A DNA stretch of 62,667 nt, from contig JAHAEW010000009.1 of NCBI GenBank assembly GCA_018374635.1, forward strand, positions 1 through 62,667, given 5' to 3'. The stretch comes from Clostridiales bacterium. Lineage in GTDB: Bacteria > Bacillota > Clostridia > Oscillospirales > Oscillospiraceae. Numbering within the stretch: position 1 is the first letter of the stretch; the number at the start of each line of letters is the position of its first letter. Below are positions 8,099 through 16,564 of the stretch, piece by piece. The position numbers and the translations under genes are program-made. The notes under the pieces are model-generated. The model had not been told where the DNA came from and did not search any database. It worked only from the letters and a program-made list of their open reading frames with translations.

Positions 8099-9403
8099 TT
8101 ACTTCTTGGGCAGCAGGACTTCCTTGCCGCCCATATAGGGCTGGAGGACCTTGGGGATCTTCACGCTGCCGTCGGCCTGGAGGTTGTTCTCCAGCAGGGC
8201 GATGAGCATGCGGGGCGGGGCCACGCAGGTGTTGTTGAGGGTGTGGGCCAGGCAGACCTTGCCCTCGTCGTCCCGGTAGCGGATCTTCAGGCGGCGGGCC
8301 TGGGCGTCGCCCAGGTTGGAGCAGGAGCAGACCTCAAAGTATTTCTGCTGGCGGGGGCTCCAGGCCTCGATGTCGCAGGACTTGACCTTCAGGTCGGCCA
8401 GGTCGCCAGAGCAGCACTCCAGCTGGCGCACGGGGATGTCGAAGCTGCGGAAGAGCTCCACGGAGTAGCGCCACATCTTCTCATACCAGTCCATGGACTC
8501 CTCGGGCTTGCAGACCACGATCATCTCCTGCTTTTCGAACTGGTGGATGCGGTAGACGCCGCGCTCCTCGATGCCGTGGGAGCCCTTCTCCTTCCGGAAG
8601 CAGGGGGAGTAGGAGGTGAGGGTCTGGGGCATCTTCTCAGCGGGGATGATCTGGTCGATAAAGCGGCCGATCATGGAGTGCTCGCTGGTGCCGATGAGGT
8701 AGAGGTCCTCGCCCTCGATCTTGTACATCATGGACTCCATGTCGGCAAAGGACATGACGCCCTCCACCACATTGCCGTGGATCATGAAGGGGGGGATGCA
8801 GTAGGTGAAGCCCTTGTCGATCATGAAGTCCCGGCCGTAGGCCAGCACCGCCTCGTGGAGGCGGGCGATGTCGCCCAGCAGATAGTAGAAGCCCGAGCCG
8901 GACACCCGGCCGGCGGCGTCCATGTCGATGCCGTCAAAGGACTCCATGATCTCGGTGTGGTAGGGGATGGGGTAGCCGGGCACCACGGGTTCGCCGAAGC
9001 GCTCCACCTCCACATTGGCGGAGTCGTCGGGGCCGATGGGCACGGAGGGGGCGATGATCTGGGGGATGACCAGCATGATCTTGCGGATCTCCTCGGCCAG
9101 CTCGGTCTCCCGTGTCTCCAGATAGGCCAGCCGGTCGGCGTCCGCCTTGACCTCGGCCTTGAGGGCCTCGGCCTCCGCCAGCTTGGAGGGGTCCTTCTTG
9201 GACTGGCCCATCAGCACGCCCACCTGCTTGGACTTGGAGTTGCGGGCGGTGCGCAGGTCCTGGGCCTCCTGGATGGTGGCGCGGTTTTCAGCGTCCAGCT
9301 CCAGCACCTTGTCCACCAGGGGGAGCTTCTCCTCCTGGAATTTCTTCTTGATGTTTTCCTTGACCAGTTCGGGATTTTCCCGGACAAAACGAATATCCAG
9401 CAT
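8099..9403 (-). CDS. serS: serine--tRNA ligase
   Basis: A 434-residue class II synthetase. The N-terminal antiparallel coiled-coil arm that grips tRNA-Ser spans about 1-110 (MLDIRFVRENPELVKENIKKK). The catalytic core shows YLIGTSEHSMIG, SPCFRKEKGSHG (motif 2) and NNTCVAPPRMLIALLENN (motif 3). An in-frame ATG six codons earlier is open, but GAGGTG sits correctly before the ATG at 9403, giving the usual MLDIRF start. It lies downstream of the coiled-coil membrane gene and ends at a strong palindromic terminator. Confidence 0.96.
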   Translation of the reverse strand: MLDIRFVRENPELVKENIKKKFQEEKLPLVDKVLELDAENRATIQEAQDLRTARNSKSKQVGVLMGQSKKDPSKLAEAEALKAEVKADADRLAYLETRETELAEEIRKIMLVIPQIIAPSVPIGPDDSANVEVERFGEPVVPGYPIPYHTEIMESFDGIDMDAAGRVSGSGFYYLLGDIARLHEAVLAYGRDFMIDKGFTYCIPPFMIHGNVVEGVMSFADMESMMYKIEGEDLYLIGTSEHSMIGRFIDQIIPAEKMPQTLTSYSPCFRKEKGSHGIEERGVYRIHQFEKQEMIVVCKPEESMDWYEKMWRYSVELFRSFDIPVRQLECCSGDLADLKVKSCDIEAWSPRQQKYFEVCSCSNLGDAQARRLKIRYRDDEGKVCLAHTLNNTCVAPPRMLIALLENNLQADGSVKIPKVLQPYMGGKEVLLPKK

Positions 9404-9450
9404 TGTGTTACACCTCGTCATTCAAAGTCGCGGGGGAAAGGCTCTGCCCA

Positions 9451-10032
9451 TCAGGGCTGGGCAGAGGGGGAGGGAGCGGGCGCGGAGGTTGTCTCCACAT
9501 CCAGCAGGTCCAGGATGTCCCGGTACTGCTGGAGGGGGGAGGGGCCTTCCTGGCCGGTCCGGTTCTCGGTGGGGAGATACTGGGGGAGGCCGGTGGCCTC
9601 AAAGGCGGCGATGAGCTCCCGGGCCTTGGTATGGTAGCCCCGGGAGTACTGCCGCTGGATGCGCCAGAACCAGTCCATGGCGGTGAGGGCCTGCTGAGAG
9701 GACTCCTGTTCCTCCGCCAGCTCCACCCGGCTGTCCTGGAGCTGGCCGTGGAGGGCCTCGTTGGCCGCCTCCAGCTCGGACACCTGGTTTTTCAGATCCT
9801 CATTCTCCTGAAGCATGTTGTCCAGGGTCTGCACGGCGGAATTGGAGGTCTGCTGCAGGTCGTCATAGCGCTCCTGGTTGGTGCGCTGCTGCATAAAATA
9901 GGAGAGGAGCAGGAGGAGGAAGGCCGCGGCAAAGAGGATCACCAGATAGAGGAGCACCGCGTTCTTTTTGCCCGGCTTGGCGTGCTCCGCCTCGTGCTGA
10001 AGAGGCTGCTCGCGGCTGTCGTCGTGTGACAC
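9451..10032 (-). CDS. single-pass membrane coiled-coil protein
   Basis: A 193-residue protein with a charged N-terminal tail, one transmembrane helix (about 25-47, AVLLYLVILFAAAFLLLLLSYFM) and a long coiled coil (about 55-115, LENEDLKNQVSELEAANEAL-like heptads). The outer domain ends in a Pro/Ser/Ala tail. It starts with GTG four bases after the parB stop, using AAAGGAGG within parB, so it is coupled to parAB. The position suggests a link to chromosome segregation or division, but no family was recognised. Confidence 0.75.
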   Translation of the reverse strand: MSHDDSREQPLQHEAEHAKPGKKNAVLLYLVILFAAAFLLLLLSYFMQQRTNQERYDDLQQTSNSAVQTLDNMLQENEDLKNQVSELEAANEALHGQLQDSRVELAEEQESSQQALTAMDWFWRIQRQYSRGYHTKARELIAAFEATGLPQYLPTENRTGQEGPSPLQQYRDILDLLDVETTSAPAPSPSAQP

Positions 10033-10035
10033 GGC

Positions 10036-10935
10036 TTATTCGACCTCCTTTCCGGAGGCGGGGAGCTGCTCCAGCACCTCCAGGAGAAGATTCAGGTCAT
10101 CGGTATTGTAATACTCCAATTCGATTTTTCCCTTTTTCTTCCCGTTTATAATATGTACCTTCCGGCCGAAGCGGCTGGAGAGATCTTTTTCCGCGTCCCG
10201 CAGGTAGAGGGAGAAGTCGCCGGCAGCGGGCGCGGCGGGAGGCTCATCCAGGGCCTCCTCCGCCTTGGCCAGCCGCTTGGCCAGCGCCTCGGTCTGGCGG
10301 ACCGAGAGCCCGTCGCTGACCACCTTCTGAGCCAGCTTCTTCTGGAGCTCCTTCACGGGGCAGGAGAGGATGGCCCGGGCATGGCCCGCCGAGAGACGCC
10401 CCTCCTCCAGCAGAAGGTGCACCGCGTCGGGCAGGGAGAGGAGACGCAGGGCGTTGGTCACAGCCGAGCGGGACTTGCCCACCCGCTTGGAGACCTCCTC
10501 CTGGGTGAGGCCGTACTCGTCGATGAGGGTCTGATAGCCGGCCGCCTCTTCGATGGGGTTCAGGTCCTCCCGCTGCAAGTTCTCGATGAGGCCCAGCTCC
10601 ATTACGGTGCGGTCGTCGGCCTCGATAATGACGGCGGGGACCTCATGGAGGCCCGCCAGCTTGGCCGCCCGCCAGCGGCGCTCCCCGGCGATGATCTGGT
10701 AATAGCCGGAGGAGAGGCGGCGGACGGTGAGCGGCTGGATGATGCCGTGGGTGCGGATGGAGTCGGCCAGGTCGGCCAGCGCCTCATCGTCAAAGCGCTT
10801 GCGGGGCTGCTTGAGGCCCGGCTGCACCTCGGAGATGGGGAGGGAGAGGGAACCGCCCTCCTGGGGCTGAAGAGCGTTGTCGCCCAGCAGGGCGCCCAGG
10901 CCCCTGCCCAGTCCGCGGTCCTTTGAGGATGCCAT
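10036..10935 (-). CDS. parB: chromosome partitioning protein ParB (Spo0J)
   Basis: A 299-residue CTP-dependent DNA clamp that loads at parS. It starts with GLGRGLGALLGDN and the CTP-binding domain contains IIAGERRWRAAKLAG (GERRxR box) and GLIENLQREDLNPIEEA. The HTH region is LTQEEVSKRVGKSRSAVTNALRLL, followed by the GHARAIL segment and a C-terminal dimerisation domain ending in YYNTDDLNLLLEVLEQL. The gene follows parA by 31 bases. Its binding sites are at 11914 and 11960. Confidence 0.96.
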   Translation of the reverse strand: MASSKDRGLGRGLGALLGDNALQPQEGGSLSLPISEVQPGLKQPRKRFDDEALADLADSIRTHGIIQPLTVRRLSSGYYQIIAGERRWRAAKLAGLHEVPAVIIEADDRTVMELGLIENLQREDLNPIEEAAGYQTLIDEYGLTQEEVSKRVGKSRSAVTNALRLLSLPDAVHLLLEEGRLSAGHARAILSCPVKELQKKLAQKVVSDGLSVRQTEALAKRLAKAEEALDEPPAAPAAGDFSLYLRDAEKDLSSRFGRKVHIINGKKKGKIELEYYNTDDLNLLLEVLEQLPASGKEVE

Positions 10936-10966
10936 ATACTCAGTCCTTTCCTAAGTGATGTGAGCT

Positions 10967-11728
10967 TCAGGTGCGGTTCTGGTCCAGGACCTCCTGGGCC
11001 AGGGCGGCATAGGCCTCCGCCCCGCGGGAAAAGCTGTCGTAGGCCGACACGGGGAGCCCGTGGCTGGGGGCCTCGGAGAGCCGTACGTTGCGGGGGATGA
11101 CGGTGGCGTAGACCTGTCCGGGGAAATGGCGCTTGACCTCTTCGGCCACCTGGAGCGAGAGGTTGGTGCGCCCGTCGTACATCGTGAGGACCACGCCCTC
11201 CATGGCGATGTCCGGGTTGAGGGCCCGCTTGACGATCCGCACGGTGGAGAGAAGGTCGGACAGTCCCTCCAGGGCGTAGTATTCGCACTGGACCGGCACC
11301 AGGATGCTGTCGGCCGCGCACAGGGCGTTGAGGGTGAGCAGCTCCAGAGAGGGCGGACAGTCAATGAAGATGTAGTCATAGTCTCCCGCCACTTTGGAGA
11401 GCGCGTCCTTGAGCCGGTACTCCCGCCGGTCCATGGCGATCATTTCCACGGTGGCGCCGGTCAGGGCCTTGTTGGTGGGGAGCACGTCGGCGTAGTCCGT
11501 GTGAACGATGGCCTTGGTAATATCCGCGTCGTTGACCAACACATCATAGATGTTGGGGGAGGCGGCCACCTTGTCCACCCCAAAACCGGAAGTCGTGTTG
11601 GCCTGGGGATCAAAATCGCACACCAGGACCCGGGAACCCAGGGCCTTTAGGGCGGCGGCCAGATTGACGCAGGTGGTAGTTTTGCCGACGCCGCCTTTTT
11701 GGTTGACGATTGCGATGGTTTTTGCCAT
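10967..11728 (-). CDS. parA: chromosome partitioning ATPase ParA (Soj)
   Basis: A 253-residue ATPase beginning MAKTIAIVNQKGGVGKTTTCVNLAA, with the deviant Walker A lysines. VLVCDFDPQANTTSGFG and YIFIDCPPSLELLTLNAL (Walker B) follow. The open frame extends eight codons further, but the ATG at 11728 has AGGCAGGTG upstream and gives the standard N-terminus. It is the first gene of parA-parB-orf, with a good promoter about 120 bases upstream. Confidence 0.96.
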   Translation of the reverse strand: MAKTIAIVNQKGGVGKTTTCVNLAAALKALGSRVLVCDFDPQANTTSGFGVDKVAASPNIYDVLVNDADITKAIVHTDYADVLPTNKALTGATVEMIAMDRREYRLKDALSKVAGDYDYIFIDCPPSLELLTLNALCAADSILVPVQCEYYALEGLSDLLSTVRIVKRALNPDIAMEGVVLTMYDGRTNLSLQVAEEVKRHFPGQVYATVIPRNVRLSEAPSHGLPVSAYDSFSRGAEAYAALAQEVLDQNRT

Positions 11729-11850
11729 AATGCACCTGCCTTTTACCTGCACGGTAGAGTAAGTGAGTTGAATTTTGCCAAGTGGTTTCCATAATACAGC
11801 CGTGGACTGAATCAGGCCAAAACCACCGGAATATAGATTCAGCAGACCTT

Positions 11851-11879
11851 ATTATAATGCCATCGCGGATGGAGCGCAA
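11851..11879 (-). promoter_or_regulatory. sigma-A promoter of parA-parB
   Basis: On the minus strand: TTGCGC (plus 11874-11879), 17-base spacer, TATAAT (plus 11851-11856). This gives a 5' leader of about 115 bases and places the promoter close to both parS sites. Confidence 0.8.
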
Positions 11880-11890
11880 CCGAAAATGCA

Positions 11891-11936
11891 AAAATAAAAA
11901 AAACAACTCCGTATGTTTCACGTGAAACATACGGAG
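11891..11936 (-). terminator. intrinsic terminator of noc, containing parS
   Basis: A 30-bp perfect palindrome (11907-11936) whose centre is a consensus parS is followed on the minus strand by TTGTTTTTTTTATTTTT. It has the full form of a Rho-independent terminator 40 bases after the noc stop codon. Confidence 0.75.
11914..11929. promoter_or_regulatory. parS site 1 (ParB-binding)
   Basis: TGTTTCACGTGAAACA, an exact match to the Bacillus-type parS consensus. It lies between noc and parA, a common position in Firmicutes. Confidence 0.95.
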
Positions 11937-11959
11937 AAAGGAGAAAATAGAGGGGAGAT

Positions 11960-11975
11960 GGTTTCACGTGAAACA
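11960..11975. promoter_or_regulatory. parS site 2 (ParB-binding, one mismatch)
   Basis: GGTTTCACGTGAAACA matches the parS consensus at 15 of 16 positions. It abuts the noc stop codon (11976-11978), with its centre 46 bases from the centre of site 1. Confidence 0.88.
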
Positions 11976-12788
11976 TCAGCTCCGGGTGCGTTTGGGAATG
12001 CGAATGGTGAGCAGAATGGAGTCCTCGGTGTCCTCCCGGTCACAGTTGGCGTCCACCCCCGCGCTCTGCATCATGCTCAGCCCCTTCGTAATGGAGTTGA
12101 GAAAGAGCCGGACATCCTTGAGGATAAAGACCGGCTTGCGCCGGGGGGCGGCCGGAGGGGGGGCCAGGAGGGAATCAATGTATTCCTCCGTGCGGGCTAC
12201 GGTCAGGGCGTGCTCCACCACATAGTGGGCGGTGGAGCGCTGCTCCTCAGCGGTGGGCAGCCGGAGAAGGGCGCGGGCATGCCGCTCGGAGTAATGCTTC
12301 TCCCGCAGCAGGGCCAGCACATCGGGCGGAAGGCGGAGGAGCCGCAGCTTGTTGGCCACTGCGGACTGGGACTTTCCAATTTTCTGAGCGGCCTCCTCCT
12401 GGGAGAGGTGGAAGGTGCGGATCAATTTGGCCAGAGCGGCCGCCTCTTCCACAAAGTCCAGGTCCCGGCGCTGGAGATTTTCAATGAGGGCCAGCAGAGA
12501 GGAGGCCTCGTCGTCCACATGGACCAGAATGCAGGGGACCTGGGCGAGTCCCGCCATCTGGGAAGCCCGGAGGCGGCGCTCCCCGGAGACCAGCTCGTAG
12601 CCGCTCTCCACCTTGCGCACCGAAAGGGGCTGAAGGATGCCATATAACCGGATACTGGCGGCCAATTCCTCCAGGCCGTCCTGGGCAAAGGCCTTGCGGG
12701 GCTGATTTGGGTTGGGGGCAATGGCGTCGGCGGGGAGAAAGAGGACACGGGTGCTCTCAAAGAGTCCTTTTTTTCGAGATAAAAGCAT
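11976..12788 (-). CDS. noc: nucleoid occlusion protein (Noc), ParB family
   Basis: A 270-residue ParB-like protein starting MLLSRKKGLFESTRVLFLP. The GERRLRASQMAG box, LIENLQRRDLDFVEEA and an HTH of LSQEEAAQKIGKSQSAVANKLRLL follow. A short basic-hydrophobic N-terminus before the ParB core fits the membrane-binding helix of Noc. The frame is open 13 codons further upstream, but AAGGAGG sits correctly for the ATG at 12788. The order noc-parA-parB near rsmG matches Bacillus. DNA specificity (NBS or parS) is not decidable by eye. Confidence 0.88.
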   Translation of the reverse strand: MLLSRKKGLFESTRVLFLPADAIAPNPNQPRKAFAQDGLEELAASIRLYGILQPLSVRKVESGYELVSGERRLRASQMAGLAQVPCILVHVDDEASSLLALIENLQRRDLDFVEEAAALAKLIRTFHLSQEEAAQKIGKSQSAVANKLRLLRLPPDVLALLREKHYSERHARALLRLPTAEEQRSTAHYVVEHALTVARTEEYIDSLLAPPPAAPRRKPVFILKDVRLFLNSITKGLSMMQSAGVDANCDREDTEDSILLTIRIPKRTRS

Positions 12789-12942
12789 GGGAACTTCCCT
12801 CCTTGTCACAACAGATTTGGTAACCATATTTTACCATACAATCACGCAAAGGGAGGGGAAGGGGGTCGAGTGGGAAATATTTCCTGATCCGGTCCGGGCG
12901 CGGGCCGCTGAGGAAAGAAAGCGCCTGGAATCGGTATGCAAA

Positions 12943-12988
12943 AAAGGCTGCGGCCGGATACCATTTGGTACATCCGGCCGCAGCCTTT
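12943..12988 (-). terminator. intrinsic terminator of yitT-like gene
   Basis: A long perfect stem (AAGGCTGCGGCCGGAT with its complement around ACCATTTGGT) is followed on the minus strand by a T6 run. It lies just past the gene's stop codon at 12996. Confidence 0.85.
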
Positions 12989-12995
12989 CCCGTGC

Positions 12996-13859
12996 TCAGG
13001 CCCGCAGGAAGCCCTTGCCGAAGATCTCGCTGGAGTTGGCGATGATGAAAAACGCCTGGGGATCATACTCCTTGAGGTAACGGCGCAGGGCCACGGCCTG
13101 TCCCCGGGAGAGGGCGGTGAGGACCACCCAGTGTTTTTCGTGGGTATAGGCGCCCTCGCCCTCCCACACCGTGGCCCCCCGGTGGAGGCGGAGGGTGATG
13201 TAGTCGCAGGCCATATGGGGATCAGAGGTGATGATAAAGAAGTTTTTCCGGCGGTTGAGGGATTCGATCACGCTGTCCACCAGCACCGATTTGAGGACCA
13301 GGCCCAGCATGGAGAAGAGGCCGGTCTCCACATTGAAGATCAGGAAAGTGGAGGCGGCAATGACCACATCGGACAGGAGCAGGGCCTTGCCCACATCCAG
13401 GCCGGTGTACTTTTTCAGGATCATGGCCACGATGTCGGTGCCGCCGGAGGAGGCGTTGATGTTGAAGAGGAGGGCCGAGCCCAGGGCGGGGAAGATGACG
13501 GCAAAAAAGAGCTCCAGCATCTTCTCATCGGTGAGGGGCGCGCTCAGGGGGCAGATCCACTCAAAGGCCTGGATGACCAGGGAGTAGAGGATGGAGCAAT
13601 AGACTGTGCGCAGGCCGAAGCCCCGGTTGAGCATGGCAAAGCCCAGGAAGAGGAAGAGAATGTTGATCACGCCGTTGATGGCCGGAGCGCTCAGCCAGGG
13701 CCAGGGCGAGAGGGGGGCCAGGATCACGGCCAGGCCGGATACGCCGCCCATGGAGAAGTTATTGGGGAATTTGAAGAAATAAACGCCGATGGAGACCAGA
13801 ACGATCCCCAGCGTCATAAGGGAAACGTCCCGGAGCCGCGCGTTCCACGATGCCGTCAT
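12996..13859 (-). CDS. YitT family membrane protein (DUF2179 C-terminus)
   Basis: A 287-residue protein. Five to six hydrophobic segments occupy the first two thirds (SLMTLGIVLVSIGVYFFKFPNNFSMGGVSGLA at the start; NINASSGGTDIVAMIL in the middle). A soluble C-terminal domain (about 205-285) of the DUF2179 type contains FFIITSDPHMACDYITLRLHRGAT. AGGAGG precedes the ATG. It starts 46 bases after the SLH/GH18 gene on the same strand, so they are probably one operon. The transported substrate of this family is unknown. Confidence 0.88.
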   Translation of the reverse strand: MTASWNARLRDVSLMTLGIVLVSIGVYFFKFPNNFSMGGVSGLAVILAPLSPWPWLSAPAINGVINILFLFLGFAMLNRGFGLRTVYCSILYSLVIQAFEWICPLSAPLTDEKMLELFFAVIFPALGSALLFNINASSGGTDIVAMILKKYTGLDVGKALLLSDVVIAASTFLIFNVETGLFSMLGLVLKSVLVDSVIESLNRRKNFFIITSDPHMACDYITLRLHRGATVWEGEGAYTHEKHWVVLTALSRGQAVALRRYLKEYDPQAFFIIANSSEIFGKGFLRA

Positions 13860-13905
13860 GTCAGGTCATCCTCCTGTTGATGGATCTCTCTCATCCGGTA
13901 ATGGG

Positions 13906-15555
13906 CTATGGACGCTCGGCCTGGACGGCGGTCCACAGGTTGTAGCTGTCGTAGGTGGGGATATTCCCCAGGCGCCAGAAGGAGAAGCCGGTAATGCCGA
14001 ACATCTGGGCCAGATCGATTTTGTCGGCGATGCTCTGGGCGTTCTCAAACCAGACCTGATAGCGCGCCCCGCTCTCGTCGGTGTAGACGGCGTAAGGGTT
14101 GCGGGCGCTCTGGCTGTAAGTAACGGCAGTGCCGCTCTGGGCCAGGCGCTGGGAGAGGGTCTCTATGGCGGGGCGGTAATACTTGCTCTCCAGCACACGT
14201 CCGGCCTCATCGATCCGGAAACCGGTGGTATCCATGGAGAAGGCCAGGGCCAGCTTGCTCTTGTCCTGCACGCCGGTGAGGGGATCGGTGATCTCCACCA
14301 GGGCGGCATAGATCTTGGAGAAGGGGGTGAGGGCGAAGCTCTCCGAGGGGATGGAGCCCACCTTCAGATCGGAGACCGGGGGACGGTAGTCGTGGGCCAT
14401 CAGGATGACCTTGTCGCAGCTCTCCCCCAGGGATTTGAAATCGAAGCCGTCGTTGTAGGGCCCCGGCTGGACGCACACATACAGGCGCTTGTCCGCCGGA
14501 AGGGCGGCGCGCAGCTCGGCCATGAAGGCGGCAAAGTGCTCCTTCAGGCCGTTCTTGTCCTTGAGCCCCTCAAAGTCGATGGTGATGCCCGCGTAGTCGG
14601 ACGCGGCGGCGGCCAGCGCGGCCACGGCCTGGGCCCGGCTGGCGGGGGAGGCGGTCACGGCCGCCACGGTGGAGGCGGCGGCGCCGTCCGAAAGGGTCAC
14701 GGAGTCCGAAGCGCTGGCAAAGACGCACAGGTTATAGGGGATGCCGTTGCGCTCAAAATAGCCGGTGGCCGCCTCGCTCTGGGCGGGGATCTTCCAGTCG
14801 TTGTCCCCCGCACCGGTGGTGTTGAGGACCGCCCCCCGCTGGGGGTCGTACTCCATCCGGGCCCAGCCCACCGAGACGGCGTCCATCTGCCGGGTCAGGT
14901 CGATCTGGCTGTACGAGGAGAGGGCATAGAACCCGTGGAGCCACTCGATGGAGGAGGTATAGCGCTCATAGACCTGTACCAGCATGGTGGCGGCCTCGGC
15001 CCGTGTGGCCGAGCTGGCGGGCTTGAAGAGGAGCCTGCCGTCCTCCTCGATGCCGGAGACCATGCCGATGCGGTAGGCCAGGGAGATGTAGCCCTGATTC
15101 TCCGTCACGTCGGAGAAGGGCAGGTCGGCCGCGGCGCTCTTTGCCAGGGTGTCGTAGCCCAGGGCCTTGACCAGCATGACGGCCATCTCCTCCCGGCTGA
15201 TGTAGTCGTCGGGGCGGAAGCTCCCGCCCGCGTCTACGACGCCGTGGGCCCGGGCCGCCTCCACATAGCCGTAGGCCCAGTGGGAGGAGGGGCAGTCGAT
15301 GAAGCTGGCCTGGCCGGGCCGGACGGCCTCCCAGGAGAACATCTGGCAGAGAATGGTCACAAAGGAAGCGCGGTTGAGGTTGTCGGCCACGCCGAAGCGG
15401 CCGTCCTCATAGCCCACCATCAGGCCGTAATCGGCGGCCCGCTGGATGGCCGACTCCGCCCAGTGGCCGGCGGTATCGCTGTAAGCCAGGGCAGGGGCGG
15501 ACAGAGAGAGCATCAATCCGGCGGAGAGCGCCAGTGTGAGAAGCCTGCGTCGCAT
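13906..15555 (-). CDS. secreted protein with three SLH domains and a GH18-like domain
   Basis: A 549-residue protein. A signal peptide (about 1-24, ending SAPALA) is followed by three S-layer homology repeats (about 25-73, 84-134, 147-199). The GH18/YaaH-like barrel spans about 200-545 with ITIDFEGL near residue 326, where the Glu is the expected catalytic acid. SLH domains normally bind pyruvylated secondary cell wall polymers, so this should be a wall-attached glycosidase acting on peptidoglycan or chitin-like chains. Relatives with YaaH-type barrels act in spore cortex lysis, but those usually carry LysM rather than SLH. AGGAGG precedes the ATG. Confidence 0.9.
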   Translation of the reverse strand: MRRRLLTLALSAGLMLSLSAPALAYSDTAGHWAESAIQRAADYGLMVGYEDGRFGVADNLNRASFVTILCQMFSWEAVRPGQASFIDCPSSHWAYGYVEAARAHGVVDAGGSFRPDDYISREEMAVMLVKALGYDTLAKSAAADLPFSDVTENQGYISLAYRIGMVSGIEEDGRLLFKPASSATRAEAATMLVQVYERYTSSIEWLHGFYALSSYSQIDLTRQMDAVSVGWARMEYDPQRGAVLNTTGAGDNDWKIPAQSEAATGYFERNGIPYNLCVFASASDSVTLSDGAAASTVAAVTASPASRAQAVAALAAAASDYAGITIDFEGLKDKNGLKEHFAAFMAELRAALPADKRLYVCVQPGPYNDGFDFKSLGESCDKVILMAHDYRPPVSDLKVGSIPSESFALTPFSKIYAALVEITDPLTGVQDKSKLALAFSMDTTGFRIDEAGRVLESKYYRPAIETLSQRLAQSGTAVTYSQSARNPYAVYTDESGARYQVWFENAQSIADKIDLAQMFGITGFSFWRLGNIPTYDSYNLWTAVQAERP

Positions 15556-15652
15556 GAAAAGACCTCCTTATAGTAGAGTAGATCAGCGGATGTATGGCGC
15601 GGTCAGGGTGAGGCCCCTGTCGGGAAGGAGCGCCCGGACAGACGCCGCTTTC

Positions 15653-15681
15653 ATTGTAGCAGGCAAAGGAAGGAAACGCAA
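15653..15681 (-). promoter_or_regulatory. promoter of the SLH/GH18-yitT operon
   Basis: On the minus strand: TTGCGT (plus 15676-15681), 17-base spacer, TACAAT (plus 15653-15658) with a TGC extension. The leader is about 95 bases. Confidence 0.75.
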
Positions 15682-15767
15682 TGGATACCCGGGGCCGGGC
15701 GGAAAAAGGGGGGAGGGAACAACAAAATATTCTGCTTCACAGAAAACCATTTTTCGATGAAAAGGGG

Positions 15768-15796
15768 GTGACGGAGGTGCTTTTTTTTGCTATGAT
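15768..15796 (+). promoter_or_regulatory. candidate extended -10 promoter of xpt
   Basis: TGC-TATGAT (-10 box 15791-15796) has a weak -35 GTGACG 17 bases upstream. The remaining 300-base gap before xpt shows no purine riboswitch core. Confidence 0.5.
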
Positions 15797-15854
15797 AAAA
15801 CAAAGAGAAGGTCTCCGCGCGGGACCAATGAACGACGAGAATGGGAGAAGAGCT

Positions 15855-16433
15855 ATGAAACTGTTGGAAGAGCGCATTCGCAGGGATGGCACCATCCGGG
15901 GCACCGAGGTGCTCAAGGTAGACCGGTTCCTCAATCATCAGATGGACATCGGCCTCATCAATGAGATCGGCAAGGAGTTCCAGCGCCTGTACGGGGACTG
16001 CGGCGTGAACAAGATCCTCACCATCGAGGCCTCGGGCATCGGGATTGCCTGTATCACCGCGCAGTTTTTCAACGTGCCCGTGATTTTTGCCAAGAAGAAC
16101 AAGACCAAGAATATCGCCGGGGATGTGTACACCTCCAAGGTGGAGTCCTTCACCCATGGGAAGGTGTACGATATCATCGTGTCCAAGGAGTTTCTGGGTC
16201 CGGGGGACCGGGTGCTCCTCATCGACGACTTCCTGGCCAACGGCAGCGCGCTCCAGGGCCTGATCAACCTGGTGCGGGACGCGGGCGCCACCCTGGTGGG
16301 CGCCGGCATCTGCGTGGAGAAGGCCTTCCAGCCCGGCGGCGACCTGATCCGCTCCATGGGCGTGCGGGTGGAGTCTCTGGCCCGGGTCAAGTCCATGGAC
16401 GAGGCCGCCGGCTCCATCGAGTTCTGCGAGTAA
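15855..16433 (+). CDS. xpt: xanthine phosphoribosyltransferase
   Basis: A 192-residue type I phosphoribosyltransferase that joins xanthine (and often guanine) to PRPP, giving XMP. It begins MKLLEERIRRDGTIRGTEVLKVDRFLNHQ, as in Bacillus Xpt. The PRPP loop is seen as DRVLLIDDFLANGSALQGLINL, with LTIEASGIGIACITAQ before it. GGGAGAAGAG precedes the ATG; the longer open frame upstream is not needed. Directly downstream is a nucleoside ABC importer, so this locus is for uptake and salvage of purines. Confidence 0.95.
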   Translation: MKLLEERIRRDGTIRGTEVLKVDRFLNHQMDIGLINEIGKEFQRLYGDCGVNKILTIEASGIGIACITAQFFNVPVIFAKKNKTKNIAGDVYTSKVESFTHGKVYDIIVSKEFLGPGDRVLLIDDFLANGSALQGLINLVRDAGATLVGAGICVEKAFQPGGDLIRSMGVRVESLARVKSMDEAAGSIEFCE

Positions 16434-16564
16434 GGACGGCCGGGGGCCCGTCCCCCTCCCGTTTTGCAGGCGGAAGGCAGATCATATGTCTATTCCGGCA
16501 TGGGCCGCGATAGGATACACAAGGACACTCTTGCAAAGACCAAAGTGAAAAGGAGGAACATGGT

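Noticed and set aside
8078..9637. 519-codon plus-strand frame opposite serS
   Set aside because: serS is complete on the minus strand. The plus frame is rich in Ala/Val/Gly/His as expected of a shadow.
15600..15855. Purine riboswitch before xpt
   Set aside because: The conserved purine aptamer core was not found in the leader.
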